DNA of 38,557 nt from an uncultured delta proteobacterium (GCA_903894755.1 CAITRH010000322.1:1-38557), one strand, 5' to 3'. Shown: positions 1-8,900, counted from the first letter of the stretch. The notes: a model not told the origin generated them from the letters alone. Made by a program: numbers and translations.

Positions 1-109
1 ATGGGCAAGGAGGATGTCGAGGGAGAGGGGGTTGGGGGTGAGGTCTGCGCGAAATTGGGGCGCGGAAGCGGTGGATCGGACCTGCGGTTCTCAAGATGGG
101 TTTGGTTTA
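1..109. mobile_element. Right end of a family A MITE, cut by the window edge
   Basis: This stretch ends with CTGCGGTTCTCAAG and GGTTTGGTTTAG, the inverted form of the left ends seen at 14604, 24139, 25711 and 29662. It also carries the internal block GGGGGTGAGGTCTGCGCG found at 29800. Full copies are 185-193 bp, so the left part probably lies before the window. The element stops at a TA (108-109), followed by GAGCACAACGG. The related gene fragment at 1141 has CTAGAGCACAACGG at the same place, without the element. That looks like a filled site and an empty site, with TA as target. Confidence 0.7.
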
Positions 110-885
110 GAGCACAACGGCCTGGTCGAACTGTTCCGCGCCAATCCGTCCATTGCGCCACAGTTTATCGAGTCCCTCTTCAACATGAAGGTGCCTACCT
201 ACACCTCTGTGAGCGTCGTCGAGGCCGCTCAGGACAAGATGCTCCCCATCGAGTTCCGAGCGGACCTTGTCCTCGAGCTTCGCAATGCCGCGGGCGAGAT
301 TGTGCTCGCGGTAGTCATTGAAATCCAGCACAAGCAGGAGCCGATCAAGAAGTACACGTGGCCCGTGTACGCGGCGGTGGTGCGCGCCCAAAAGCGTTGC
401 GATGCCATGGTGCTCGTGGTGGCTCCGGATCCAAACGTGGCGCAGTGGGCATCGGAACCTATCGACCTTGGTCTCGGACTCGGAACGCTGCAGCCGCTCG
501 TGTTGGGACCTCGCGTGGTTCCCGAAGTCACCGACGCGAAGGTGGCAGAAGGCCATACGGAGCTTTCCGTGTTGTCGGGCCTTGTCCACGGCAATGGTCC
601 CAATGGGCTTGCGGTGGAGGCGATGGTGATGGAACGGATGACCGGTGAGAAAGCGACCTTTCCTCCGTTTGCGCAGGTGGTTTGCGCGAGGGGGTGCGCA
701 AGGGGAAACGCGAGGGCAAGCTCGAAGGCATACGCGAGGCGTTGGTCGAGTTCCTGAAATGCGCGGGGATCTCCACCACGAAGAAGGAACGCGCTCGCAT
801 CGAAGCGTGTACCGATGTGGCCACCCTCGACACGTGGATCAGCCGGGTCTTCGGCGCGAAGTCCGCCGCAGACGTGCTTTCCTGA
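110..885 (+). pseudogene. Decayed PD-(D/E)XK (Rpn-like) nuclease-family gene, copy 1
   Basis: The first frame reads EHNGLVELFRANPSIAPQF and then EFRADLVLEL followed by VVIEIQ, which fits the D...ExQ core of a PD-(D/E)XK fold. It continues with LVVAPDPNVAQWASEP, typical of a hypothetical-protein family that is abundant in Myxococcota. After about position 640 the frame no longer makes sense. The family's C-terminal tail resumes in another frame from about 682 (REGVRKGKREGKLEGIREAL, then ACTDVATLDTWI) and stops at 885. A segment that normally lies between the two parts is missing. The natural start is lost because a MITE end is joined at 108-109; the sister fragment at 1141 keeps ATG plus MPTLEHNGL. 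So this copy is 5'-disrupted, internally deleted and frameshifted. Function in intact relatives is unknown; a nuclease or transposase-like role is only inferred. Confidence 0.75.
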
Positions 886-1140
886 CGAGCGGTACGCCCC
901 CACACCGGGACCAAATCGATCCTGCCAAGCTCCTCTCTCGCTCCCGAGACCTCCACATCAAGGCCAACTCCAACCGCGTAACGTCGCATAAGTACACACT
1001 CGTGCCGCAGGTCTGAGCTTCCAGGTCGAGAGCCGACGCCGCCGTCCTCGAAGCCGCCGTCGGCGTGTGTAGCGCAGGCGCCGGTGGTGATTGCGCGAGG
1101 GGCTCGGCAGGACACGGGGCTAACTGCTAGATTCGGACGC

Positions 1141-1314
1141 ATGCCGACACTAGAGCACAACGGGCTGGTCGAACTGTTCCGCGCGAATCCGTCCATTGCG
1201 CCACAGTTTATCGAGTCCCTCTTCAACATGAAGGTCATTCACGGCCTCGGGCAACCGTCGAGCGGAAGACTCAAAGACGCCATACGTCGGTATGCCGAGG
1301 GACTGCTGCGATGA
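1141..1314 (+). pseudogene. Truncated copy 2 of the Rpn-like gene fused to a Smr-like tail
   Basis: An ATG at 1141 opens a 57-codon frame. The first ~31 residues (MPTLEHNGLVELFRANPSIA and on to FNMKV) are almost identical to copy 1 at 110-210. After FNMKV the similarity ends abruptly and the frame reads IHGLGQPSSGRLKDAIRRYA to a TGA at 1314. The HGLG...GRLKDAIRRY pattern resembles the C-terminal end of Smr (MutS2-related) domains, but this is a guess from a short stretch. The fragment is best read as a recombination remnant: the 5' end of one gene joined to the 3' end of another. The 255 bases between 885 and 1141 show no supportable gene. Confidence 0.6.
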
Positions 1315-1348
1315 GGGCCATCGTCACATCGTACCTTGTGTGTGCCGT

Positions 1349-1405
1349 TGTTTTCGGCTGGGGGGCAATGGGGTGGAGCGGCCGCGCTCCCCCACATGTG
1401 ACTAA
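1349..1405 (+). repeat. Family D hairpin repeat, copy 1
   Basis: This ~57 bp block is repeated at 14724-14775. Both begin with TGTTTTCGGCTGG and end with ATGACTAA or GTGACTAA. In the middle GGAGCG-GCCG-CGCTCC forms a 6-bp stem with flanking TGGG/CCCA. The second copy keeps the stem through G-T pairs. Here it ends 8 bases before the chosen start codon of the next gene, so its last bases (CTAAGG) also serve as a plausible ribosome-binding site. Confidence 0.7.
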
Positions 1406-1412
1406 GGCTGCG

Positions 1413-2960
1413 ATGAGGAAGCGAGCTGTGTTCGTCTGGGCGTTTGCATTGGGCTCGTCGGTCTGGCCGATCGCCCGTGCCGACAGTACGTCGATTGCGG
1501 CGGCGATTGCGTCCCAACGCGCCTTCGTGTTCACCCTCGGGCTGGACCTCGAAGAGGCGCGAAAGGCGCTCGAAGAGGCCGACCCTGAGGTCCCTGAAGT
1601 GGCCATCGAGAGGGGGCGTCTTGCGATCTACGAGGGGGACTGCGACGCCGCGCTTCTGGATCTGACCCGTCCCGAGGTCGCGAAGACCGAAGCGGGCGAG
1701 ATGCTTGGTGAGCTGGCGCGTGGGTGCGCTCGGGTGACCGCTGCGACGCGCATCTTTGTGGATCACGAGCATGCGTTGGAGGTCCGCTATCAGGACGAGG
1801 AAGACGCCGCGCTCGGGCCGCTGCTTGCGGACACTGTGGTGGCAGGACGCGACATGTTGTCCCGGGAGCTTGGGGTCACCTGGCCAAAGCCAACGCGGTT
1901 CGTGGTGGTGCGCGATCATCTGTCGCTGTCCGCGATGACGGGGCTTCCGTACCGCGCAGCGCAAACCACGGGCACAGTGGCCGTGGCGAAGTGGGGACGG
2001 GTGACCTTGCTTTCGCCTAGGGCGACCCATCACGGCTACGCGTGGCGGGACACTGTGGTCCATGAGCTGACGCACCTTGCGATCACCCGAGCGACCCGGG
2101 ATCGAGCGCCGTTGTGGGTTCAGGAGGGGATAGCTAAGCATCAAGAGGCGCGCTGGAGGACACTGGGGCCTTTTGACGATCGACCGTCGCCCGACGCAGT
2201 GGCGGCTCGCGGTGTGGAACTGGGGTTGGCCCTTGCGCTGGACAAGCTGGGGCCCTCCATTGCGATGCTTCCGAGTGCCGACCAGGCGATGGTGGCGTTT
2301 GCCGAAGTTACGAGCTTCGTGAAGTTCCTTGTGGCAACCCAGGGGAACGAGGTGTTGCCGCGGCTTCTTGGAGCGCTTCGTGAGGGGGCGTCCATAGAGG
2401 ATGCGATGCAGACGGTAACAGGCGCGGACCTTGCAACCTGGGACAAGCGTTGGCGAGTCGAGCTAGCGAAGGCGCCGAAGGGGTTATCGTCGCTGTTCGG
2501 CCTAGCTGGCGGCGGGGCGGACCATCGCGACCTTAGGGATGTTCGCGACCGAGCGCGTCTAGCGGAGCTTCTATTGGCGCGGGGGCATGGGGGGGGAGCG
2601 ATCCTCGAGTTGGATCGGCTTCGGGCGACGGCGCTGGATGATCCCAGTGTGAGGCGGTTGCGAGGGGCGGCACTTGAGACTATGGGACGTCCCGACGATG
2701 TTCGGGGACTGGTGGCCAATCCGGCGGAGGTGTTGTCGTCGTTTGCGCCGTGGTGGGCACTTCGAGGGCGATGGGCGCGTCGTCGAGGGGATGAAGTTGT
2801 GGCGGTGGCATCGTTTGTGGAGGCAGTGGCGCAGGATCCCTTTGGGCTGGAGGGAGCTTGCGAGGGGAACCTTGCTGACAGTCGTCCGCTCGACCTGCGG
2901 TCCGGGCCGCTTTGCGAGGCGTCGAGGAGGAGGGGGGAGCTGCTCTATGGTGGGGATTGA
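1413..2960 (+). CDS. Secreted HExxH (gluzincin, peptidase MA-like) protein with TPR-like tail
   Basis: The predicted product has 515 residues. The ATG at 1413 is chosen because it is preceded by CTAAGG and begins a clean signal peptide (MRKRAVFVWAFALGSSVWPI, cleavage near ARA-DS). The reading frame is open back to 1311, but that part runs through a repeat. Near residue 210 the motif VVHELTHLAITRA followed by WVQEGIAKHQE gives HExxH with a downstream Glu, the zinc site of the peptidase MA (gluzincin) superfamily. The segments before and after are Ala/Leu-rich helical repeats resembling TPRs. The protein is probably exported and could cleave or bind a cell-surface substrate, which is not identifiable from the sequence. 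It stands alone on the plus strand and converges with the TatT-like gene. Confidence 0.8.
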   Translation: MRKRAVFVWAFALGSSVWPIARADSTSIAAAIASQRAFVFTLGLDLEEARKALEEADPEVPEVAIERGRLAIYEGDCDAALLDLTRPEVAKTEAGEMLGELARGCARVTAATRIFVDHEHALEVRYQDEEDAALGPLLADTVVAGRDMLSRELGVTWPKPTRFVVVRDHLSLSAMTGLPYRAAQTTGTVAVAKWGRVTLLSPRATHHGYAWRDTVVHELTHLAITRATRDRAPLWVQEGIAKHQEARWRTLGPFDDRPSPDAVAARGVELGLALALDKLGPSIAMLPSADQAMVAFAEVTSFVKFLVATQGNEVLPRLLGALREGASIEDAMQTVTGADLATWDKRWRVELAKAPKGLSSLFGLAGGGADHRDLRDVRDRARLAELLLARGHGGGAILELDRLRATALDDPSVRRLRGAALETMGRPDDVRGLVANPAEVLSSFAPWWALRGRWARRRGDEVVAVASFVEAVAQDPFGLEGACEGNLADSRPLDLRSGPLCEASRRRGELLYGGD

Positions 2961-3129
2961 ACGCCGTCATGGAGGGACGCCCACGCCGGAATGAAGAAGA
3001 TGTGACACTGTTGGCAGCAGCGGGAGCGGCGCTTGGGCGGCTTCATCCAGTGGACCTGGCGCCGAGGCTGGGACCCGTCCCCTTCGCCACACCCGCTGGC
3101 ACAAGGATTGAGGCAGTTGGGGGGAACCT

Positions 3130-4107
3130 TCACGAGTCCGAGTCTGCCGTGCTGGGACGCTGCGGAGGGGCCGGAGGCTCGAACCCGCAGTTGTCGCTTA
3201 CCCTCGCTTTTCCTAGCCAACGGGACGCGCGCCGCTTTGCAACCGCGTTGGCAAGACGTTGCTGAGGATCCGGATCGTCGGCGTCGAGCACCTCGTGAAG
3301 AAGTTTGCCGTACAGGTCCTGGTCGTGCTTCGTGCAGGCGTACTTGGTCGCGTAGGTGAACTGCACCGTGAGACTCTTTCGCGCCGTCTTGGTAAGAGCC
3401 AGCTCGAAAAGCTTCTTGGATTCCTCGGGCTCGGACAACGCAGTCCTAATGTGATAGGCGGCAAGTGCAACCTGCCCAGAATGATGTACCGCTGTCGCGT
3501 CGAGCACCACACTGCGCTCCACCAGGTCGACGCCGACAAAGAGCCCCGCGACATACGGAGCGCCAAGCTCCGCGTCGCCGATCATCACGTTGACCCGCGC
3601 CATCCATGCATAGCCAGTCCAGAACAGGATCTCTGAGTCGGAAGCGTCGCGGAAATTGGCAGCGAGCCATTTCCCTAAGCTGTCGTGGGACTTCTTCGCG
3701 TCATCGAAGCCTTTGGCTTTCTTCCCGATAAGCTCCGTGCCGTAGGCGATCGCACGGTCGTAGGCCAGCTTGGTCCGCATGCGGTGGTAGACGATCGTCG
3801 GCTCGTGACGGGAGTCCTGAGCTACCTCGAGATCATCCTCCGCAAACGCGTACCCGTAGCCCGCCCATCCCTTGGTCAGGAGGTAGAGCGCGTCGGCGTT
3901 GTCAGGAGCCAACCGGTGCATCCCCTCGAACTGCGCAAGCCCGGCGGCCACCGCCGAGCGTGCAAGCTCGTAGTCGCCAAGGGTGTCGACCGATGGTGCC
4001 GCCTCGCGGGTCGCTTCTATCTGCCCGTCAAGCATCATCTTTTTGAGACAACCCGTCGTTCCTAGTGAGACCGATGCGGCTAGGACCGCCATCACAATGG
4101 TTCGCAT
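3130..4107 (-). CDS. TRAP transporter TatT component family lipoprotein
   Basis: The predicted product has 325 residues. It opens with MRTIVMAVLAASVSLGTTGC, a lipoprotein signal with Cys-20 as the lipidation site. The body is a helical repeat with LAPDNADALYLLTKGWAGYG followed by FAEDDLEVA, the signature stretch of the TatT (T component of TRAP transporters) family. TatT proteins are periplasmic TPR-type lipoproteins that can form trimers with substrate-binding subunits. No TRAP permease or P component lies nearby, so a transport role is not shown here. The start is 15 bases after the stop of the HEAT-repeat lipoprotein, so this is probably the last gene of a three-gene lipoprotein operon. 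Confidence 0.85.
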   Translation of the reverse strand: MRTIVMAVLAASVSLGTTGCLKKMMLDGQIEATREAAPSVDTLGDYELARSAVAAGLAQFEGMHRLAPDNADALYLLTKGWAGYGYAFAEDDLEVAQDSRHEPTIVYHRMRTKLAYDRAIAYGTELIGKKAKGFDDAKKSHDSLGKWLAANFRDASDSEILFWTGYAWMARVNVMIGDAELGAPYVAGLFVGVDLVERSVVLDATAVHHSGQVALAAYHIRTALSEPEESKKLFELALTKTARKSLTVQFTYATKYACTKHDQDLYGKLLHEVLDADDPDPQQRLANAVAKRRASRWLGKARVSDNCGFEPPAPPQRPSTADSDS

Positions 4108-4122
4108 GAGAGCCGATGGTAC

Positions 4123-5385
4123 CTATTTTCCAGCCCGTGAGGCCACGAGGAGCGCACACGCTGCTTGAGTCCGTATGGAGGGCTCCGCATCGGCCAGAAG
4201 TATCGCCCCCCTGGCCGATCGTCCCAGCGCCGCCAGTGCCCAAACCGCCGCTATCCGTTGGCTCGACTCGGAAGCCTCCAAGTCCTTCTCGAGCCACGCC
4301 TGCACCCGCAAATGCCCCACCGACGCCAACGCAAAACGTGCTCGCGGCGACGCGATCCCTTCGAGTGCCCGTAGGGTTGCATCGCGCTCTTGCCCCACTT
4401 CGAGCAGCCGTGACAGCGCTGAGATCTTCACCTCCGGGTCGCTCTCCGTAGACGCCTTCTTGACCGCGTCGAGTGCCCCCGGCGCGTCGAGCGGAATCAC
4501 CGCAAGGGCGTGGAGACGGTCGACGCTCGCCCCCGCCGCGAGGGCCCGAAGTACGTTGGCCAAAGCCGAAGACACGAGCTCCGCATCATCCTTGCGCCTC
4601 GCCCGAAGCAGCGCGGACGCCCCTTCGAGCGGCCCGGGGCCGTGGGACGTCGCCACCAATACCGCGAGAGCGTCGTGTCCTCCGACTTCGTAGAGCTTCG
4701 AGCCCGCCCACGTAGAGGCGATCGCCTCGCGCGCCGGTCCGTCGGCCTTGAGCCATAGGTCGCGTTCCTGCGTCACCGTCGTCGAGAGAGGCGCAAGTAC
4801 GGCAATCGCTTCGATGGCCTCCACACGCACCGTCGACTCCGGGTCGAGACGCGCAACCTCGAGGAGCGCCGTCGTGTCGTCGTCATCCGCCGCAACGCGA
4901 GCCGCACGGACCGCTTGGCGACGCACGTCAGGGCTCGGATCGACAAACAGCGCGCGACGCTTGGTGCCGTCCTTCGTGCGCACAAGTCCTCGAGCGCCGA
5001 CGGCACGCCACAGCGGATCGGGGTCGTCGACGAAGTCCCGTGCGGCGCCCTCACCGAGGTTGCCTGCGTCGAGACGCGCGAGAGCCGCTGCCGCGCCGGC
5101 ATCGTCGTGGGTCTTCATGCGGTCCGACAACGGCCCATCGAGCTCCCGAGCGCAGGCGCGTAGCTCACGGACACGAAGCGACGCGGCGGGTCCTTTGGCG
5201 TCGGCGAGCTCGCGCCGAGCGATGCCAAGAGCGGCCTTGGCGGCCTCGGAATTCGACAGACTCCCCTGTTTTTCGCGAGCTGCGAGCTCGGTGCGCAGGG
5301 CGACGAGATCACCTCGGTCGACGGCCTGCAGCACCGCCGAGCTCCCACATGCCGAAAGAAACGCTAACGCCAACCAAACCCGCAT
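4123..5385 (-). CDS. HEAT-repeat lipoprotein
   Basis: The predicted product has 420 residues. The frame is open to 5511, but the ATG at 5385 starts a short lipoprotein signal (MRVWLALAFLSACGSS, lipobox LSAC), so it is preferred. The mature part is a chain of ~30-residue alpha-helical units with repeated phrases such as SPDVRRQAVRAARVAADDD, STVRVEAIEAIAVL and DPEVKISALSRLLEVG, typical of HEAT/PBS-lyase-like repeats. Such scaffolds usually bind proteins; no catalytic motif is visible. It lies 43 bases after the VWA lipoprotein stop and 15 bases before TatT, in the same direction, which suggests a shared transcript and a shared envelope location. Confidence 0.8.
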   Translation of the reverse strand: MRVWLALAFLSACGSSAVLQAVDRGDLVALRTELAAREKQGSLSNSEAAKAALGIARRELADAKGPAASLRVRELRACARELDGPLSDRMKTHDDAGAAAALARLDAGNLGEGAARDFVDDPDPLWRAVGARGLVRTKDGTKRRALFVDPSPDVRRQAVRAARVAADDDDTTALLEVARLDPESTVRVEAIEAIAVLAPLSTTVTQERDLWLKADGPAREAIASTWAGSKLYEVGGHDALAVLVATSHGPGPLEGASALLRARRKDDAELVSSALANVLRALAAGASVDRLHALAVIPLDAPGALDAVKKASTESDPEVKISALSRLLEVGQERDATLRALEGIASPRARFALASVGHLRVQAWLEKDLEASESSQRIAAVWALAALGRSARGAILLADAEPSIRTQAACALLVASRAGK

Positions 5386-5428
5386 GCGCTGGGGAGTACC
5401 GCAGTTTGGGCTTCTTGAGGGGGCCGAA

Positions 5429-6580
5429 TCAGCGGATAAGGGTCGGACATCCCGCCACCACCCGCACGTCGAGCGCGTCGCCCCGCAACACGCGGTCGCA
5501 GGCTGCGCCAAGTAGATTCACCTGGGCTCCGTCGAGACGCCACCCGTCGACGGGATCCTGAGGCACGACCTTGCCGTCGAGATACACATTGACCAGCCCT
5601 GGGTCGGGGGGCGCGGAGGCTAGGTCGAACTGGCAGGTGGCCGTGATCTTTGCCGCTACCTCAGACAGCGCCGCGGCGAACGCTGTCGTGCCCGCCGAAT
5701 CGACGCGGTAGTAGGCCGGGTCGCCGCTACGGGCCGTACCGCCGGCGCGAGCCACCTCGTTCAAGACCGACGCGTACGGACCGCTTCCTGGAACTCCAAT
5801 GACATATACGTCGATCCCGGCGGCCTGCAGCGACGCTACCGCCGACACAGTGGCGCTTTCATCGAGGCACTGAAACGGTCCATAGGTCGTTTCCGTGCAG
5901 CAGCTCGGTCCGTTGAGAGCACACCCGCCAGCCCCCTCGATGTTGGGAATGCACAAGCTCGCCCCGCACATCGTGGTGCCGTTGCAGTTGGGCCCGCCGT
6001 CGGTGGCGAGAATCACGTAGGTACGTCCAGGAAGCGCGGTCAGGTTAGGGCGAAGGGCACGGAGCGTTGCTGCGGTGGGGGTTCCTCCCAAAGCCACCAG
6101 GTTGACCGACTCGATGAACATGCGGGTGGTCGTACCGAGCTGGGCTCCTGGCGAATCCCCCGCGCGGACCGCCATCACCTCGACACCCGGGACACATCCC
6201 GACGCCAACGGGGCAGGAAAGACCGCAGCGCCCACGCGAATACGAGGTCCAAGCTTGCGGATCGCCTCCATGGCGACAATGCGGACCGTGGTCCATTTGT
6301 CGTCATCGACCATGCTTCCAGAGCGGTCCAAGACGAAGTAGAGGTTAGGCGGGTCGCGAAGGAACGTGAGCTCGAGGCAACCGCAGACTGTGCCCAGTCC
6401 GCCGTCGCAGCTTGGAGCGGAGGGTTGGTCACCGAAGTGGCTGACGGGGCCCGCGTCCGGGGTGGCTGCGGGGATCCCCAGGTCGTCGCCGCTGAGCGGG
6501 GGACGAGCTTTCTCGCATGCGGCAGAAGCCCAGAGCGCTGCAAGTGCGGCGAAACAAGCGGACCTACCGAGGTTTTTCAC
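5429..6580 (-). CDS. von Willebrand factor type A domain lipoprotein
   Basis: The predicted product has 383 residues. The N-terminus is a lipoprotein signal ending ASAAC (Cys-22). A Cys-rich linker precedes a VWA domain: LYFVLDRSGSM at about 80-90 contains the metal-binding DxSxS motif (MIDAS), followed by GGTPTAATLRAL (the MIDAS Thr) and ILATDGGPNC. A loop with several cysteines (CNGTTMCGASLC, CCTETTYG) lies inside the domain and may form disulfides outside the cytoplasm. VWA lipoproteins with this layout are frequent in Myxococcota and their partners are mostly unknown. It is the first gene of the minus-strand lipoprotein trio. The upstream 214 bases hold no other clear gene. Confidence 0.9.
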   Translation of the reverse strand: MKNLGRSACFAALAALWASAACEKARPPLSGDDLGIPAATPDAGPVSHFGDQPSAPSCDGGLGTVCGCLELTFLRDPPNLYFVLDRSGSMVDDDKWTTVRIVAMEAIRKLGPRIRVGAAVFPAPLASGCVPGVEVMAVRAGDSPGAQLGTTTRMFIESVNLVALGGTPTAATLRALRPNLTALPGRTYVILATDGGPNCNGTTMCGASLCIPNIEGAGGCALNGPSCCTETTYGPFQCLDESATVSAVASLQAAGIDVYVIGVPGSGPYASVLNEVARAGGTARSGDPAYYRVDSAGTTAFAAALSEVAAKITATCQFDLASAPPDPGLVNVYLDGKVVPQDPVDGWRLDGAQVNLLGAACDRVLRGDALDVRVVAGCPTLIR

Positions 6581-6794
6581 GCGCGGACTTTAGCACCGGG
6601 GGCAAAGAAACCCATTTTGAAAACCAGAATGTCGTGGTCCGCGGTCGAGTCCACGTGATCCCACATCGAGTCAACAGAAGCCGACAACGTGACGACAGAG
6701 TTTCGGACCGTGCACGCGTGGTCGGCTTTCCCGTCGAGTCGATTGGCGATCGACAGCTCAGGGAACGGATAACCTCGTGCTAACGTTTCAACCC
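6581..6794. other. Intergenic region, possibly with a degenerate family A end
   Basis: This is the divergent spacer between the VWA lipoprotein and the decayed gene at 6795. Around 6603-6630 the string AAACCCATTTTGAAAACC loosely resembles the left end of the family A element (CTTGARAACCGCA), but the match is too imperfect to call a copy. No hairpin, tRNA or promoter stands out. Confidence 0.3.
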
Positions 6795-7494
6795 ATGGGA
6801 CAACAGCGCACTGCCTGGCACGTTGGCTTTTTCCGACTCATCGAACAACGCCGTCCCAAGTGCTTCGAGGTCACCTCGGAATACCCCTTCGGCACGTTGC
6901 CCCAACGTGCGGATTTGCTGCTGGTACGTCGTCTCGATCTGCCAGCAGATGACGCATCAGCGCGGGTGCTACGTCGTCTGTGGCCGGAGGTGCGACGACA
7001 TCCAGTCTCTTGGATGGCGCCGCAGAGCCCCACTTGGAGGGTACACGCAGGTGGTGGGAGGGCCGTTTCCTTTGTGGATCGTCGAGCTCGACAGGGTGTC
7101 CAAGAAGGAGCGCGACGGGTTGGTCGGGATGTTTGGGACGCGACGCGTACGCGATAGAGATGTTTTTCAATGGTGCTATGAGAACGTCATGCAACTTCGC
7201 CAAAAAGCTTCGCCTGCCGACCTCGTTGGCTTCGACGAGATGGTGTCGCGGTTCCTCGATGTGCTCACACCGGAGCAGGTTCTCTCGCGGTTTGCGCCGG
7301 CGCAGAGGCTCGAGGGACTCACACCGGAGCAGGTTCTTCCGCGGTTTGCGCCGGCGCAGCGGCTCGCGGGGCTGGCTCCGGAGCAACTCGTACTTGCGCT
7401 TCCCGACGACCTGCTTCGTGGGCTCGATGCGACCGCGCTCGCCCAACTGCCCGACAGCGTCCAGAGCGAGATCCGCAAGCGTCTCGGCCGCTAA
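6795..7494 (+). pseudogene. Decayed nuclease-like gene with an APEQ repeat tail, central core deleted
   Basis: From ATG 6795 one frame reads MGQQRTAWHVGFFRLIEQRR, then ADLLLVRRLDLPADDASARV and LRRLWPEV, the N-terminal half of a Myxococcota hypothetical family with a PD-(D/E)XK-like ADLLL...EFKS core. Near 6990-7010 the sense passes to another frame, reading LGGYTQVVGGPFPLWIVELD, then a C-terminal tail of tandem LTPEQVLSRFAPAQRL units, ending at 7494. The part that should carry the EFKS/EYKS catalytic strand and the next ~70-80 residues is missing at the junction. A deletion with frameshift has therefore removed the putative active site. The repeat tail looks intact; it is built from a ~60 bp unit that occurs twice with further partial copies. 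Expression of the tail alone is possible but not supported. Confidence 0.7.
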
Positions 7495-7545
7495 GCGAAA
7501 GTTGCGTCCAGGAACGCACGCGTTTGTGGTAGCCGTCCCCTTCTT

Positions 7546-8826
7546 ATGCGCTTCGTCTGGATCCTGACCGCGTGCGCCTTCCTGGTAGCCCATTGCGCGC
7601 TGCCAGTGTTCTCCGTCGACCCGGAGCTCGACCCGACCCTGTGCGGCGGATTCACGCATGTGGAAAGCACCTGCGGCACCTGCATGCGCGCAAGCTGCTG
7701 CGCGGAGCTCAACGCGTGCGGCGGAGCGTCGACCTGTGCCTCTACCTACACCTGCGTTGCCCACTGCGCCTCGGACCCGTCGAAGGGGGACCCATGCCGA
7801 CAACGTTGCTTGGACACCAATCGGGTCACGTGCTCCTTCGCCGATGGCCAGGTCGGGGTTAGCCCCGCGGAAGCCTCCCTGTTCGCGTGCCGCGCTCGTT
7901 CGTGCTCCAGCGCCTGCGGAGTCGGTGCCTTCGAAGGACTCGCGGTTGGGTGCTCAGCATGCGTCCGGGAACTTTGCAATGACAGGTCCGTTGCCTGCCT
8001 GAGTGACGATCGCTGCGCCCGCTCGTCGTCGTGTGTGAGCCGTTGCCTCACCCCTTGGTGCCAGTCCAACTGCGTCGCTGCGAACGACACAACGCTTTAC
8101 ACAGATGCCTTTGCCTGCGCCATGTTCACGTGTCCCTCAGCGTGCGCAGGGACCGCGTGGGGGTGCCAGGGGAACTTCAGTTGGCCAGCAGCCAAAGAGC
8201 CGCCGACTCTGCAAATGCGGCTATTGAGCTTCCTGGACGGCTCGTTCGTACCGGGGGTATCGGGACGCGGCTGTTTTCTTCGGGATCTCAGCTGTGAAAC
8301 CTCCATTGGAAAGGCCGTGTCGGACAGCGAGGGAGTCCTGAGCCTTGCCGTGCCCGTTACGGTCCGGGAGGGCTTCAACGGGTTCGTGGAAGCCACTGGA
8401 GGTGGCCTCACGCCATCCCTCTACTACTGGAGCGCCCCGTGGTACGCAACGGAGGTACGCAATGCAGCTGCGATTCCCGAGGGGACTGTCGCTATGCTGA
8501 CACAGGCGGCGGGGCGCTCGGTCGACCCAACCAAGGGGATTCTGGGCATCTCCATTCAGGACTGCCTTGGACGGTATGCCGCAGGCGTGCAGTTTTCCAT
8601 TGATCGCTCGTTCGAGGGGCCAGTGGTGTACACCATGGACGAGCTGCCGGATGTGACCCGAACGGAGACTGCGGGGGACGGCAATGCCATCCTCTTGAAC
8701 GTCGAGCCAGGTCCCGTCTCGGTCCGTGCGGTCCTGTCGGCTACGGGTGAGGAGGTGGCCCGCTACACCGTACAGGTGCGTGCGGGATGGGTCACTGTGC
8801 TGCAAGCGTGGCCACGGACCACGTAG
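7546..8826 (+). CDS. Cysteine-rich exported (probably lipo-) protein
   Basis: The predicted product has 426 residues. MRFVWILTACAFLVAHCALP is a signal sequence, and the Cys in VAHC could be the lipidation site though the box is weak. Residues ~30-210 hold more than 35 cysteines in repeated modules such as CGTCMRASCCAELNACGGAS, CSACVRELCNDRSVACLSDD and CVSRCLTPWCQSNC. These resemble the Cys-rich modules in many uncharacterised Myxococcota lipoproteins. Residues ~215-426 are Cys-poor and beta-rich, with DSEGVLSLAVPV and DGNAILLNVEPGPVSVRAVL, like carboxypeptidase-regulatory or transthyretin-like beta-sandwich repeats. An envelope role stabilised by disulfides is inferred; no enzyme motif is seen. 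No strong ribosome-binding site precedes the ATG. Confidence 0.75.
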   Translation: MRFVWILTACAFLVAHCALPVFSVDPELDPTLCGGFTHVESTCGTCMRASCCAELNACGGASTCASTYTCVAHCASDPSKGDPCRQRCLDTNRVTCSFADGQVGVSPAEASLFACRARSCSSACGVGAFEGLAVGCSACVRELCNDRSVACLSDDRCARSSSCVSRCLTPWCQSNCVAANDTTLYTDAFACAMFTCPSACAGTAWGCQGNFSWPAAKEPPTLQMRLLSFLDGSFVPGVSGRGCFLRDLSCETSIGKAVSDSEGVLSLAVPVTVREGFNGFVEATGGGLTPSLYYWSAPWYATEVRNAAAIPEGTVAMLTQAAGRSVDPTKGILGISIQDCLGRYAAGVQFSIDRSFEGPVVYTMDELPDVTRTETAGDGNAILLNVEPGPVSVRAVLSATGEEVARYTVQVRAGWVTVLQAWPRTT

Positions 8827-8900
8827 AGCCTCGCCGCAAAGCTGCTGCGCCGCAAATCGTCGGTCCGCCCCCCGTGTGAGGGACGGGCAGTGGGGCCGCG

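Noticed and set aside
110-885. Programmed frameshift in the Rpn-like gene
   Set aside because: No slippery site is evident and part of the protein is missing at the junction, so decay is more likely.
2912-3265. Small plus-strand gene between the peptidase and TatT genes
   Set aside because: It overlaps the end of both genes, has no recognisable domain or ribosome-binding site, and looks like high-GC noise.
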